Source: Oceanospirillaceae bacterium (GTDB lineage: Bacteria; Pseudomonadota; Gammaproteobacteria; Pseudomonadales; Balneatricaceae). From it: a stretch of 64,000 nt of DNA. Of this stretch, positions 15,405 through 27,608 are shown piece by piece (the first letter of the stretch is position 1; each line of letters begins with the position of its first letter). The notes beneath the pieces are model-generated. The model had not been told where the DNA came from. It was given only the letters and a program-made list of their open reading frames with translations, and did not search any database. Where the stretch lies: positions 1-64,000 of the forward strand of contig JABSRB010000026.1 in the NCBI GenBank assembly GCA_013215375.1, written 5' to 3'. Position numbers and translations under genes: made by a program.

Positions 15405-16052
15405 GTGGCGGCTTTGCTGTTAAAAGTTAACGAATTATTTTGTGAGCGCGATGAGCGTATATTATTTGAAAACTTAAACTTTGATCTTCACGCTGGAAAA
15501 ATATTACATGTGAAAGGTAAAAACGGCAGTGGCAAGACTTCTCTGCTGCGCATTTTGTGTGGTTTATATCAAGAATATGAAGGGCAAATTGATTTTTTAG
15601 AGGAAAATGTGCAAGAGGTAAGAGATCTGTACAATCAGTCGCTGTTATTTATTGGCCACCATGTCAGTGTAAAACAGGCATTGACCCCTCGAGAAAATCT
15701 AAACTGGTACGCTAAAATACATCCTCAATTAGATGCCTCTTTAATTGAGAGCGCGTTGTCATCTGTTGGTTTGCAAAATTATGAAGATGTTCTTTGTCAA
15801 AACTTGTCAGCGGGGCAAAAAAGGCGGGTAAATTTGGCTCGGTTGTTTATGTTTGCAAAAGAGCGTTTTACAAATTCTCTGTGGATTTTGGACGAGCCAT
15901 TTACTGCAATTGATGTGGATGGTGTAGAAAAACTAGAACGACGTATCTTGTACTATATTGAAAATGGCGGGTCAGTTATATTAACCACTCATCAGCCTTT
16001 GCAAATTGGCGCTGTGGTTGAGCAACTTAATCTAGATGATTGGGGAACTTAA
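15405..16052 (+). CDS. ccmA: Heme exporter ATP-binding protein CcmA
   Basis: CcmA is the ATPase of the CcmABCD complex, which releases heme-loaded CcmE during cytochrome c maturation. The 215-residue protein has Walker A KGKNGSGKTS, signature NLSAGQKRRV, Walker B LWILDEPF and a switch histidine in LTTHQPL. The GTG start follows TTAGGAGTG with good spacing. It opens a contiguous nine-gene ccmABCDEFGHI series on the plus strand. Confidence 0.96.
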   Translation: MAALLLKVNELFCERDERILFENLNFDLHAGKILHVKGKNGSGKTSLLRILCGLYQEYEGQIDFLEENVQEVRDLYNQSLLFIGHHVSVKQALTPRENLNWYAKIHPQLDASLIESALSSVGLQNYEDVLCQNLSAGQKRRVNLARLFMFAKERFTNSLWILDEPFTAIDVDGVEKLERRILYYIENGGSVILTTHQPLQIGAVVEQLNLDDWGT

Positions 16053-16150
16053 TGCCGTGTTATTTGGCTAATAATAATTAGAAATTGCTGGTGATGTTGT
16101 TAAACCAAGGTATTTATTCCGGTAACCGAGATGGGTTTGAAGTTGTACAT

Positions 16151-16822
16151 ATGATAAGAGCTTTTTGGGCTGAGCTAAACAGAGATTTACTCCTGGCCTT
16201 TAGGCGCAGGGGTGATTTGCTAAATCCGTTGTTGTTTTTTGTGATGGTAGTGGTGTTGTTTCCATTGGGGGTGAGCCCTGCAGCAGATTTTTTAGCACAA
16301 CTGGCACCGGGAGTGCTGTGGGTTTGTGCGTTGTTAGCGGCCCTGCTCTCTCTCGATAACTTGTTTAAATCTGATTATGAAGATGGCACCTTAGAGCAGT
16401 TGGTATTAAGCAGTGAATCAAACTATATGACAGCGATGGCCAAAGCGATCGCTCATTGGTTAACCACCGGCTTACTGCTGGCTTTAATGGCACCACTGCT
16501 GGCGCTGATGCTTTTTTTACCGACTGAGGCCATTCCTGTATTAGTGATAAGTTTGTTATTAGGTACGCCAACGCTCTCGTTAATAGGTGCTATTGCAGCG
16601 GCATTGACGGTGGGACTTAAAAAAGGCGGTGTACTTATTTCCCTATTAGTTATCCCCCTGTATATTCCTGTATTGATTTTTGGTGCTAGTGCGGTGCAAA
16701 ACGCGACACTGGGTTTGCCGGTAGCCGCCCATTTTGCGATTTTAGGGGCGATGTTAATAATGAGTTTGGTGCTGGCGCCCTTTGCAATAGCTGCATCGTT
16801 ACGAATGTCTGTGAGTAGTTGA
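16151..16822 (+). CDS. ccmB: Heme exporter membrane protein CcmB
   Basis: CcmB is the six-helix membrane partner of CcmA. I start it at the ATG at 16151, giving MIRAFWAELN and 223 residues, the normal family length. The frame stays open to a GTG at 16085, but those 22 extra residues are not typical. The positively charged loop RRRGDLLNPLLFF near residue 20 is characteristic. A gap of about 100 bases after ccmA is the widest in this operon. Confidence 0.93.
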   Translation: MIRAFWAELNRDLLLAFRRRGDLLNPLLFFVMVVVLFPLGVSPAADFLAQLAPGVLWVCALLAALLSLDNLFKSDYEDGTLEQLVLSSESNYMTAMAKAIAHWLTTGLLLALMAPLLALMLFLPTEAIPVLVISLLLGTPTLSLIGAIAAALTVGLKKGGVLISLLVIPLYIPVLIFGASAVQNATLGLPVAAHFAILGAMLIMSLVLAPFAIAASLRMSVSS

Positions 16823-16827
16823 GAATT

Positions 16828-17583
16828 ATGGCAAAAAAACAAATAATGCCACTGTGGTTTTACAGATTGGCTTCACCGAAATACTGCTATCAAATTACCG
16901 CAACATTACTGCCGTACTTTGCGGCTATAACACTGGCACTCTTGTCGATAGGCATTGTCTGGGCGTTATTATTTGCCCCGCAAGATTATCAGCAAGGCAA
17001 TAGTTTTAGAATTATCTATATTCATGTGCCCAGTGCTTTATTAGCTCAGTCAATTTATCTGACAATGGCGCTTAGTGGTGCGATTGGCATTATTTGGAAA
17101 ATGAAAATAGCAGACATGGTGGCTTATGCATGTGCGCCAATCGGCGCCTCTATGGCATTTGTGGCATTGATCACAGGGGCTATCTGGGGCAAGCCTACCT
17201 GGGGATCCTGGTGGGTTTGGGATGCGCGTCTCACATCAATGTTGATATTGCTATTCTTGTATTTTGGAGTGATGGCGCTTTACTCAGCGATGGGAAATTC
17301 CGCATCTGCTGCTAGAGCTGCAGCGATATTGTCGCTGGTTGGACTAGTGAATATTCCGATCATAAAATACTCGGTAGATTGGTGGAATACCTTGCATCAA
17401 CCCGCCACTTTTACCTTGACAGAAAAACCTGCGATGCCCGTAGAAATGTGGTTGCCATTGCTGGTAATGGTATTAGGCTTCTACTTTTTCTTTGCCACAG
17501 CAATGCTACTGAGACTACGCAATGAAATATTGCTCAGAGAAAAAAGGACGAGTTGGGTTAAGCAATTGGTAAGTGAGCTTTAG
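16828..17583 (+). CDS. ccmC: Heme handling protein CcmC
   Basis: CcmC presents heme to CcmE at the periplasmic face. This six-helix protein of 251 residues carries the tryptophan-rich WGSWWVWDARLTS motif near the centre, plus flanking periplasmic histidines (IYIHVPSA and WNTLHQPATF), which are the known heme ligands of the family. I prefer the ATG at 16828 over a TTG at 16819. The start lies five bases after the ccmB stop. Confidence 0.95.
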   Translation: MAKKQIMPLWFYRLASPKYCYQITATLLPYFAAITLALLSIGIVWALLFAPQDYQQGNSFRIIYIHVPSALLAQSIYLTMALSGAIGIIWKMKIADMVAYACAPIGASMAFVALITGAIWGKPTWGSWWVWDARLTSMLILLFLYFGVMALYSAMGNSASAARAAAILSLVGLVNIPIIKYSVDWWNTLHQPATFTLTEKPAMPVEMWLPLLVMVLGFYFFFATAMLLRLRNEILLREKRTSWVKQLVSEL

Positions 17584-17598
17584 AGGATGAATATTTAA

Positions 17599-17778
17599 AT
17601 GCAATTTGATTCATGGTTAGCGTTTTTTAACATGGGAGGCCACGGCCTCTATGTGTGGTTGAGCTTTGGTATTGCATTATTAGTCTTAATGCTCAATATA
17701 GTCAGCCCATTGTTTCAGTTTAAAAGTACAGTGCAGTCACTGGCTAAAAAATATCAGCGCGAGAGTAATAGGCAATGA
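17599..17778 (+). CDS. ccmD: Heme exporter protein CcmD
   Basis: This 59-residue single-pass protein completes the CcmABCD complex and aids release of holo-CcmE. It begins [16 protein letters not shown], followed by one membrane helix (about 18-40) and a basic cytoplasmic tail, which is the normal CcmD layout, including the conserved GGHG(L)YVW entry to the helix. The stop overlaps the ccmE start as ATGA (17775-17778), implying coupled translation. Confidence 0.93.
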   Translation: MQFDSWLAFFNMGGHGLYVWLSFGIALLVLMLNIVSPLFQFKSTVQSLAKKYQRESNRQ

Positions 17779-18260
17779 CCCCTAAGAGAAAAAAACGTTT
17801 AATTCTAGTGCTTTTAGTGGTTTTTGCTGGAGTGGCAGCAGTCGGTTTGCTGGTTTTTGCGCTCAATCAAAATATCAGTCTATTTTTCTCGCCGAGCCAA
17901 ATCGCGGCGGGAGATGCTCCCGTTAATACCCGTATTCGCGCTGGCGGAATGGTCGTCGATGGCAGTGTGAAGAGGGCACCTGACAGCTTGAAAATTGAAT
18001 TTGTTATTACCGATTTTGCCGAAAAAGTCACGGTAGTCTACGAGGGGATTCTCCCTGATTTATTCCGCGAGGGTCAGGGAATAGTTGCTCAAGGGGCAAT
18101 GGACAAAAATGGTGTTTTTCAAGCGATAGAAGTACTGGCCAAACACGACGAAAAATACATGCCACCAGAAGTCATAGATGCATTAGAAAAAGCGGGAGTT
18201 GATGCCCAGGGGAATACGCTGAAAAAAGATTACAGCATTAATTCAGAGGCGAGCCAATGA
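17775..18260 (+). CDS. ccmE: Periplasmic heme chaperone CcmE
   Basis: CcmE binds heme covalently and hands it to CcmF. The 161-residue protein has a short basic N-terminus, one membrane anchor (about 8-28) and a periplasmic OB-fold domain. The heme-binding histidine is H124 in [11 protein letters not shown] with the tyrosine ligand at Y128. Lengths and motif positions fit the family. It overlaps both neighbouring genes by four bases (ATGA). Confidence 0.96.
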   Translation: MTPKRKKRLILVLLVVFAGVAAVGLLVFALNQNISLFFSPSQIAAGDAPVNTRIRAGGMVVDGSVKRAPDSLKIEFVITDFAEKVTVVYEGILPDLFREGQGIVAQGAMDKNGVFQAIEVLAKHDEKYMPPEVIDALEKAGVDAQGNTLKKDYSINSEASQ

Positions 18261-20230
18261 TTCCTGAAATAGGTCAATACACGCTAATTTTAGCCTTGGT
18301 AATGGCGGGTTTTTTGGCCGTTTTACCGATGTACGGTGCAACCGTTGGCAGTGTGTTTTGGATGAATTTCGCCAGGCCGCTGGCTAAGTCGTTGTTTTTG
18401 TTTTTGTTAATTAGTCTGCTTTGCTTGGCCTATGCGTTTGCCACTGATGATTTTAGTGTGAAGTATGTAGCGGAAAATTCTAACACAGCCTTGCCTATCT
18501 ATTTTAAGCTCAGCGCAGTCTGGGGTGGGCATGAGGGCTCATTGTTGCTGTGGGTATTTATTCTAACAGGCTGGACATTCGCGGTAGCGGTTAAATCAAA
18601 GGGACTACCATTAGATATCATTGCCCGTGTGCTTTCAGTATTGGGAATGGTTGCGGTGGGTTTTGCCTCATTCACCTTGATGACATCTAGCCCTTTCCAG
18701 CGTTTATTAATTAATACGCCCATTGAAGGTGCCGATCTAAACCCGCTGTTACAAGATATAGGTTTGATTGTTCATCCTCCACTGCTCTATATGGGTTATG
18801 TCGGCTTCTCGGTTGCTTTTGCTTTTGCTATTGCTGCATTACTAAGCGGTAAGCTAGATGTTGCCTGGTCGCGCTGGACTAGACCTTGGACCAATATTTC
18901 CTGGGCATTTTTGACCATAGGCATCACTTTGGGAAGCTGGTGGGCATATTATGAATTGGGTTGGGGCGGCTGGTGGTTCTGGGATCCGGTTGAAAATGCT
19001 TCCTTTATGCCCTGGCTAATGGGCACTGCACTAGTGCACTCATTGGCGGTGACTGAAAAACGCGGTCTGTTCAAAAGCTGGACATTGCTGCTGGCTATAT
19101 TTACTTTCTCTCTGAGCTTACTGGGGACTTTTTTAGTGCGCTCAGGAGTGCTGACTTCTGTGCACTCTTTTGCGGCAGATCCTGAACGTGGATTTTTTAT
19201 CTTAGTGCTCTTGGCAATTACCGTTGGTGGATCATTACTTCTGTATGCGATTAAAGCTTATGACATTAAAAGCGAATCAGATTTTGAACTGTGCTCACGT
19301 GAAACTTTATTGCTCATTAATAATTTAATATTAGTCATTATTTGTTCTATGGTATTGATCGGGACGCTGTACCCGCTGGTGGTAGATGCTATGGGGGCAG
19401 GTAAAATCTCGGTGGGCCCTCCGTATTTTAATGCGCTGTTTGTGCCCTTTAGTTTGATCTTAGTCTTTTTTATGGGGATTGGCGTATTACTGCGTTGGAA
19501 AAAAAGCAGCCCGAGAGCGATCGTTAAACAATTATTGCCTTCTTTAATATTGGCGATAGTCGCAGGGGTGGCAGCTGCCTACTTGTTTAATACTGATATC
19601 GCACTTAAGTCGACTATCGCACTGGTCATCGCTTTTTGGGCACTGTTCTCGCTCGGATTAGATATTGCGAGCAAGATTAAAAATAAAGCAAATAAGCTTT
19701 CAGGTTTAAGAAAACTCCCTATGAGTTACTGGGCTATGCAGTTAGCGCATTTGGGGGTGTTAACCTCTTTAGTGGGTGTAGCGTTGGTGGCTACTTACGC
19801 GCAGGAGCGAGATGTGCGGATGCTGCCTGGGGATTCAGTCACCTTGGAAGAGTACCGCTTTGAGTTTCAAGGGGTGAAAGCTCATGCGGGCCCCAACTAT
19901 AGTGCCGATATAGGTAGCGTTTTAGTGTATAAAAATGAGCAGTTTTTTGCCCTCATGCACCCTGAAAAACGCTTTTATCCCGCGCGTGGTAGCGTGATGA
20001 CCGAAGCCGATATTGATGCAGGGTTTTTTGCTGATATTTTTGTTGCCCTAGGTGAACCCCTTGAAGATGGTGCCTGGGCGGTGAGATTACAGTATAAGCC
20101 GTTTATCCGCTGGATTTGGTTTGGTGGGGTATTAATGATGTTGGCAGGATTTTTAAGTGCCTTTGATAAGCGTTATGCGCGTAAGAAGAAAACCGCTTCA
20201 ACCGAACCAAGAAAACTGAGCCCTGCTTAA
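18257..20230 (+). CDS. ccmF: Cytochrome c heme lyase subunit CcmF
   Basis: CcmF transfers heme from CcmE to apocytochrome c with CcmH and CcmI. The 657-residue protein has about 14 membrane helices. The tryptophan-rich motif [15 protein letters not shown] is near residue 237, and conserved periplasmic histidines occur in [10 protein letters not shown] and VHSFAADP. Length is typical. Start overlaps the ccmE stop (ATGA). Confidence 0.96.
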   Translation: MIPEIGQYTLILALVMAGFLAVLPMYGATVGSVFWMNFARPLAKSLFLFLLISLLCLAYAFATDDFSVKYVAENSNTALPIYFKLSAVWGGHEGSLLLWVFILTGWTFAVAVKSKGLPLDIIARVLSVLGMVAVGFASFTLMTSSPFQRLLINTPIEGADLNPLLQDIGLIVHPPLLYMGYVGFSVAFAFAIAALLSGKLDVAWSRWTRPWTNISWAFLTIGITLGSWWAYYELGWGGWWFWDPVENASFMPWLMGTALVHSLAVTEKRGLFKSWTLLLAIFTFSLSLLGTFLVRSGVLTSVHSFAADPERGFFILVLLAITVGGSLLLYAIKAYDIKSESDFELCSRETLLLINNLILVIICSMVLIGTLYPLVVDAMGAGKISVGPPYFNALFVPFSLILVFFMGIGVLLRWKKSSPRAIVKQLLPSLILAIVAGVAAAYLFNTDIALKSTIALVIAFWALFSLGLDIASKIKNKANKLSGLRKLPMSYWAMQLAHLGVLTSLVGVALVATYAQERDVRMLPGDSVTLEEYRFEFQGVKAHAGPNYSADIGSVLVYKNEQFFALMHPEKRFYPARGSVMTEADIDAGFFADIFVALGEPLEDGAWAVRLQYKPFIRWIWFGGVLMMLAGFLSAFDKRYARKKKTASTEPRKLSPA

Positions 20231-20274
20231 AATTATTGTCAAAAGTAATGAAACCCGTTAAGGATTATTTAAAT

Positions 20275-20814
20275 ATGCGTCGTACACTTTTGTTTATCCC
20301 GTTTGTCGTGTGCATTGTACTAGGTGTTCTGTTTTATAAAGGATTATCACTTGACCCTAGCGTACTGCCTTCGACTAAAATAGGTAAAGCTTTTCCTGAC
20401 TTTAGTTTGGTCAGCGTTGCCAGTGAAGATAAAATATACACACAACTAGATATGCGCGGGGCCGTGAGATTGGTCAATGTGTGGGCAACTTGGTGTCCTA
20501 CTTGTAAACAGGAGCACAGCTATTTAAACAAGTTAGCAAAAACCGAAGGGGTCGAAATTATAGGTATTAACTACAAGGATGAAAAAAATAAAGCGCAACA
20601 GTGGCTAAAGCGTTTTCAAGATCCTTATATCTTTAATATATATGATGAAAAAGGCGGTTTAGGCTTAGACCTCGGTGTTTATGGCGCGCCAGAAACCTAT
20701 ATAGTTGATCGCCAAGGGGTGATTCAGTATCGGCACGTAGGTGAAGTTAATGCCCGGGTGTGGGTGGATTTAAAAGTAAAAATGCAAGCGCTGGGCTGGG
20801 CGAGCAATGAATAA
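20275..20814 (+). CDS. ccmG: Thiol:disulfide interchange protein CcmG/DsbE
   Basis: This membrane-tethered periplasmic thioredoxin reduces the CxxCH cysteines of apocytochrome c. The protein begins MRRTLLFIPF, has one anchor helix followed by the family's GLSLDPS segment, and carries the redox motif WATWCPTCKQE. I start at the ATG at 20275 (179 residues), which restores the usual DsbE N-terminus, with AAGGA ten bases upstream. Earlier in-frame TTG (20236) and ATG (20248) codons would add 13 or 9 residues. It ends overlapping ccmH by eight bases. Confidence 0.92.
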   Translation: MRRTLLFIPFVVCIVLGVLFYKGLSLDPSVLPSTKIGKAFPDFSLVSVASEDKIYTQLDMRGAVRLVNVWATWCPTCKQEHSYLNKLAKTEGVEIIGINYKDEKNKAQQWLKRFQDPYIFNIYDEKGGLGLDLGVYGAPETYIVDRQGVIQYRHVGEVNARVWVDLKVKMQALGWASNE

Positions 20815-21292
20815 AAGATGGCTATTGCTAACGCTTTTATTGATGGCGACTAACGTCTTTTCGGCAATCGATACCTTTGAATTCTCCAATGATGAGCAGC
20901 GCCAGCGATTTCAGTTATTGAGTGATGAGCTACGCTGCCCTAAATGTCAAAATCAAAATTTATCAGGCTCTAATTCAGGCATTGCGTTAGATTTGCGTAA
21001 AGAGTTACATCGTATGGTGTTAACTGGGCAAAGTACTAAGCAGATAAAAGGATTTATGGTGGAGCGTTACGGCGAATTTGTACTCTATAAGCCTTCAGTT
21101 AACTCTTTGACTTATGTGTTGTGGTACGGGCCTTTTGTCTTGTTAATAATGGGATTTGTTGTAGTGTTTCTAATTGGCCGCAGCAAAAAATCAACAGTGG
21201 CAGCAATAGACCCCAATTACGATGTAGGGTCAGTTAGTAGTAAAGAACATCAACAGCAACTTAAGGCTTTATTGGATAAGAAACATGATTGA
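20807..21292 (+). CDS. ccmH: Cytochrome c-type biogenesis protein CcmH
   Basis: CcmH (CycL) is a membrane-anchored periplasmic reductant of apocytochrome c. The 161-residue protein has a signal peptide (about 1-19), the conserved LRCPKCQNQN redox motif near residue 42, the family's YGEFVLYKP segment and a C-terminal membrane helix followed by a short tail. It overlaps ccmG and ccmI by eight bases at each end, so translation is probably coupled. Confidence 0.95.
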   Translation: MNKRWLLLTLLLMATNVFSAIDTFEFSNDEQRQRFQLLSDELRCPKCQNQNLSGSNSGIALDLRKELHRMVLTGQSTKQIKGFMVERYGEFVLYKPSVNSLTYVLWYGPFVLLIMGFVVVFLIGRSKKSTVAAIDPNYDVGSVSSKEHQQQLKALLDKKHD

Positions 21293-22556
21293 ACTATGGT
21301 TAGTGATTATCCTATTAACCTTGCTTGCCATTGCAATCATTTGCTGGCCTTTGATTAAGCTACTACGCGTGGCCCCTGAGGGAGCTATACCAGTAGAACA
21401 AACTGCAGCGTTAGACAGGCAGCAACAAAATATTCAAATGTTTGAGCAGCGCCTCACAGAGCTACAACTTGAACATCAGCAAGGTGTATTAGCGACCCAA
21501 GATTTGGCGGCGCTTACCTTAGAGCTAGAGAAAAACTTGTTGTCAGATGCATCACAAAAAACGGTTAGTCCGGTCGCTGCCACTAAAATAAGCCGTCGCC
21601 AATTGATGGTATTACTGGTTTTGTGTGTGTTGCTGCCTACTTTATCATTAGGCTTTTACGCTAAATATGGTAGTGCTGAGCAAGTAATGTGGAGCATCAA
21701 GAAAGCTGAATCACAACAATTTGCTGAAGGCGTGAAACCGACACCTGCCCAGGCAATTGGCTTACTCGAAGAAGAGTTAGCGCGCAATCCCGATAATGCA
21801 GAGGGTTGGTATATGCTCGCAGGTGCATACATGGGTACTAATCAATTTAAAAAGGGCGCTACCAGTTTTGAAAAAGTACTGGGATATTTACCAGAGAGCT
21901 CCCCGCAATATGCCAGCGTGATTGGCCAGTACGCTCAAGCATTGTTTTTTCAAGATAATAAAGTGAATGCTAAGGTTGAAAGGCAAATTCAGCGAGCGCT
22001 GGCAATTGATGCCAATGAAGTTGTTTCATTAGGTTTATTAGGGATAGCAGCGTTTGAGGGGAGCGAATACCAAGCGGCGATTAATTTTTGGAATCAGTCT
22101 TTATTAAATGCAGAACCTAATGCGGCAGAGTCTTTACGTGCCGGTATTGTAAAAGCTGAGCAGCGCATGACGGAGCTTGGCTTGACAGTAAAAAAAGAGC
22201 TCGAAAGTAAACTAATGGTGGTGGTTGATGTCGAGGTTACTGAAGAAATAAAAAATCAGCTTGATGGCAATACTTCTATATTTGTCTTTGCCAGGCCTGA
22301 AGGCGGGAGAATACCTTTAGCAGCAATGAAAATTAAGCTCTCTGAGTTGCCAAAACGCGTCATTTTAGATGATAGTATGGCAATGATGCCAACTGCTAAG
22401 ATTTCTTTGCAGAAAAAGGTTGAAGTTAGTGCTAGAATCTCGATAAGTGGCCAGCCGCTAGCACAAAAAGGAGATTTTCAGTCAGAAGTTCTCCTCATTA
22501 AAGTTGCTACAGAGCAGAGTCCAATTAAGTTATTAATAAATAAAGCAGTTCAATAG
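21285..22556 (+). CDS. ccmI: Cytochrome c-type biogenesis protein CcmI (TPR)
   Basis: CcmI delivers apocytochrome c to the lyase. The 423-residue protein has an N-terminal membrane helix, a cytoplasmic coiled coil, a second helix (about 104-124), then periplasmic tetratricopeptide repeats (NPDNAEGWYMLAGAYM and following) and a beta-rich C-terminal domain (about 305-423). This arrangement is that of the fused long form. It is the last ccm gene; zipA follows 56 bases later. Confidence 0.93.
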   Translation: MIELWLVIILLTLLAIAIICWPLIKLLRVAPEGAIPVEQTAALDRQQQNIQMFEQRLTELQLEHQQGVLATQDLAALTLELEKNLLSDASQKTVSPVAATKISRRQLMVLLVLCVLLPTLSLGFYAKYGSAEQVMWSIKKAESQQFAEGVKPTPAQAIGLLEEELARNPDNAEGWYMLAGAYMGTNQFKKGATSFEKVLGYLPESSPQYASVIGQYAQALFFQDNKVNAKVERQIQRALAIDANEVVSLGLLGIAAFEGSEYQAAINFWNQSLLNAEPNAAESLRAGIVKAEQRMTELGLTVKKELESKLMVVVDVEVTEEIKNQLDGNTSIFVFARPEGGRIPLAAMKIKLSELPKRVILDDSMAMMPTAKISLQKKVEVSARISISGQPLAQKGDFQSEVLLIKVATEQSPIKLLINKAVQ

Positions 22557-22612
22557 TGTAGTCTTTATTTGTATTCATATTCATTTGTATTGTTAGTCGG
22601 TGTTTTTAATCT

Positions 22613-25225
22613 ATGGAAGTAGGCTTGCGAGAGTGGTTAATTGTAGGGGCGATAATAGTCATTGTATTGATTGTTGTCGATGGCTGGCGTCGAATGAGAG
22701 CGCAGAGCAATACCTTAAAAATTGATATAGACGATAAGCTCTCTGAGTTGGGTAATGAGACTTATAATCCTGAATTGCCACTTGGCAGCGCCCGTGTTTT
22801 TAAACCAAAAGACAATAAATCCTCACCTGCGTCCTCCGCGAGAATTGTAACTAAAGAAGTAGAGCCAGCCATAGTAACTGAAGTGACAGAACCTGTAATA
22901 ACAGATTCCACACAAGTTCCCAAAGCTCCTATTAACGAATTATTAGATGATTCTGAATTTTCCACACCTAGTGCTAATGAATTAGTGTCCCCCAAAGCAC
23001 GTATTGAACCAGTGTTTGTAGAAGATCCAGCTCCCTCTGATATCCCTGTAGATTTAGATGTTAAAGAAGAAAATTCTGTACAAAACCAGGAGCCAATAAG
23101 CGAAGCATCTTTAAACCAAATAACTGTTGATATCGATTTAGTTGAGGAAGATATAACACCGAATGATGTGCCTGAAACTCCTCATATTGAAGTTTCTGCT
23201 AATGATGAACCGCTTGAGTTGTTAAATGATTCTAGCCTTAGATCAGCTACGTTTGAAGTGCCTGATATTCTCAAGCAACAAACTCCTCATGTGCATAGTG
23301 ATATTGAGCAAGCGCAAGTAACTGCGCTTGGTGATACCAGTGAAACAATATCTACAGCAAGTTCAGAGGTTGACGATGTCATCAAAGAAGATCGAGCTGC
23401 TTCTGAAATCGACCATGGCTTCGTGTCTAAAACAGACAAAGAAAATACCGAAGAAATAGTGGCAAACCTGCTGCATACATTATCGAAATCTAAAAAATCG
23501 GGCACTGAGCAGGTAGTAGTTACACCTAGTCTTTCTGCCGCTGAAGATGAGAATCTTCAAAAAAATTCTGAGAGCTCCGCTGAGGAATTACTTAGTGTTG
23601 AAACTTCATTCGTGGCAAGAGAGAATATCTTCACTACTGATAAATTTGAGTTGCTACTTGCTGAGCAATCATTTGAAACATCCGAGTCAGATCCTGAGTC
23701 TGAGCTAGAAACAGAAGAGGCAGAGGTACAATCAGAGCTAGCAGAAGATTTCCCTGATGAGAACGAAGACAACTCTGAGTCGATTAAACTGCAGGAAATA
23801 GAGGCGTTAAAAGCAAGGTTAAAAGAACTGTCAGTTGATGAGATTGAAAATCTAGTCAGCGACAGTGAGAGTAATGATGAGTCAGAAGAAATGCACGAAA
23901 TCATTAACCCTCAAGTGACAACGGTTATTGATGATGACGTTGATTTGGAAAACTTAGACATTGAAATGAGTCATTTTCCTATGCAAATTGACTTTATAGA
24001 TCCTCAGTCGGTATCTGAGGATGTCAGTAATGTAGCAGCGCATGCGGAAGAATCGGGTGGGCAAGATGTTCTTGATCAAGAAATAGCTGATGAAGAAACA
24101 GATGAACCGCAAGTTGTAGAGTTGAAAAAACCAGAGCAGACAGAAGAGACTGACATTGATCTTGGGCCTGCTTCTAAAGAGCCATTGCATAGTCCAGACA
24201 TAGAAGATACAGCAGATCCGTTGATGGATGGTTATTCTGATCAGGGTAGCTCACAAGAGCTGGTTGCACAGTTTGAACAGGACTTAGCGGCAGATCAGCA
24301 GGCGGTTTCCAATGAATTGGATATGCCGATTACTGAAATTCTGAAAAAACAGCAAAGTAATAAATCGTCTGTGGTTGCTGTGGAGAAAAGCCCAGAAGAA
24401 AATAATGCTAGAGAAGTGTTGGAAGACTCCTTACTCGATGATCCATTATTGGCTATTAATCAATTGTCCGACAGCTTGCTTTCAGGGGCAGATTTTGATG
24501 AAAATGAAATGCTCGAAGCGCGAGATGAGAAACTGCAAGATGATGTCTTAGCGAGTGATAAACTGGGGTTTACCGCTTTTGAGCAAGATCTCAATACTGA
24601 TCCGTTGATGAGTAATTATAAAGAAGTGACAGCAGCTTCGGATACAGTGAAACAAGAAAAGATAAAACGTGAGCTTAACCAGCTGCAACAAAAAAGCTTT
24701 TTTGATGAGCCCGAGAATGGCTCGGCTACAGAAGAGCCAGAAATTGAAGTCGCTCAGAAGAAGCCCAGAAAAGTGATCACTAATGTTGATGATCCTAATG
24801 CAGTGTTGATTGTTACTGTAGTAGCTAAAGATCAATACTTAAATGGATCTGCTCTGAAACGTGTAGTGCAAGCTTGTGGCATGGAATTTGGCGATATGGA
24901 TGTATTCCATCGCTTTGAAGATGGCGCTGATCAAGGTGCTGTGCAATTTAGCATGGCTAATGCGATCAATCCTGGTACTTTTGATATTGATACTATGGAT
25001 GAAACCTCTACCCCTGGTGTATCATTTTTTATGTCGATGGATGAGCCACTCGATCCAAAGAAAGCATTAGAGTGCATGCTAGCCACTGCTGAGACGGTCG
25101 CTTTGCACTTGCACGGTGATTTGTTAGATGATGATCGTTCAGTATTAAGACCTCAGACCAAAGAGCATTACAAAGAGCGAATTCGTATTCACGAAATGAA
25201 CAAATTAACCCGTCGCGCGCAATAA
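22613..25225 (+). CDS. zipA: Cell division protein ZipA, unusually long
   Basis: ZipA anchors FtsZ to the inner membrane at midcell. Residues about 7-25 form the N-terminal membrane helix, followed by basic GWRRMRAQ. The C-terminal FtsZ-binding domain is at about 730-855 (NAVLIVTVVAKDQ onward). Between them lies a roughly 700-residue, very acidic Asp/Glu/Ser-rich linker. Typical ZipA proteins have 280-400 residues, so this is about twice as long or more. The linker repeats short phrases: FEQDL and DPLM each occur twice. Being directly upstream of ligA is the classical arrangement. The ribosome binding site before the ATG is weak. Confidence 0.9.
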   Translation: MEVGLREWLIVGAIIVIVLIVVDGWRRMRAQSNTLKIDIDDKLSELGNETYNPELPLGSARVFKPKDNKSSPASSARIVTKEVEPAIVTEVTEPVITDSTQVPKAPINELLDDSEFSTPSANELVSPKARIEPVFVEDPAPSDIPVDLDVKEENSVQNQEPISEASLNQITVDIDLVEEDITPNDVPETPHIEVSANDEPLELLNDSSLRSATFEVPDILKQQTPHVHSDIEQAQVTALGDTSETISTASSEVDDVIKEDRAASEIDHGFVSKTDKENTEEIVANLLHTLSKSKKSGTEQVVVTPSLSAAEDENLQKNSESSAEELLSVETSFVARENIFTTDKFELLLAEQSFETSESDPESELETEEAEVQSELAEDFPDENEDNSESIKLQEIEALKARLKELSVDEIENLVSDSESNDESEEMHEIINPQVTTVIDDDVDLENLDIEMSHFPMQIDFIDPQSVSEDVSNVAAHAEESGGQDVLDQEIADEETDEPQVVELKKPEQTEETDIDLGPASKEPLHSPDIEDTADPLMDGYSDQGSSQELVAQFEQDLAADQQAVSNELDMPITEILKKQQSNKSSVVAVEKSPEENNAREVLEDSLLDDPLLAINQLSDSLLSGADFDENEMLEARDEKLQDDVLASDKLGFTAFEQDLNTDPLMSNYKEVTAASDTVKQEKIKRELNQLQQKSFFDEPENGSATEEPEIEVAQKKPRKVITNVDDPNAVLIVTVVAKDQYLNGSALKRVVQACGMEFGDMDVFHRFEDGADQGAVQFSMANAINPGTFDIDTMDETSTPGVSFFMSMDEPLDPKKALECMLATAETVALHLHGDLLDDDRSVLRPQTKEHYKERIRIHEMNKLTRRAQ

Positions 25226-25229
25226 ATAG

Positions 25230-27371
<2,142 letters not shown>

Positions 27372-27372
27372 A

Positions 27373-27588
27373 ATGATTATACCTTTCAATTCCATTCCAG
27401 TAGATACACTGCAAAATTTAATTGAAGAGTTTGTTACCCGCGAGGGGACAGACTACGGCGATTATCAGCAAACCTTAGAGGATAAGGTGAATTCAGTTCG
27501 CCAGAGATTAAGTAGCGGCGAGGTAGTAATTCTCTTTATAGAAAGTACCCAGAGCGTCAATATAGTAGATCGACAAAGTTTGAATTAA
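27373..27588 (+). CDS. yheU: YheU family protein (UPF0270)
   Basis: This 71-residue cytoplasmic protein of unknown function matches the YheU family: MIIPFNSIPVDTLQNLIEEF, the VTREGTDYGD motif and a C-terminal VRQRLSSGEVVILF segment. It starts one base after ligA ends and is probably translated by coupling. It is the last gene of the zipA-ligA unit before a short inverted-repeat element. Confidence 0.92.
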   Translation: MIIPFNSIPVDTLQNLIEEFVTREGTDYGDYQQTLEDKVNSVRQRLSSGEVVILFIESTQSVNIVDRQSLN

Positions 27589-27608
27589 GCTAGCCGCTTT
27601 GATGTTTA

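Noticed and set aside
23557-23904. Minus-strand serine-rich frames opposite zipA
   Set aside because: They mirror the acidic linker codons (GAA/GAT reading as Ser/Phe codons on the other strand) and are not genes.
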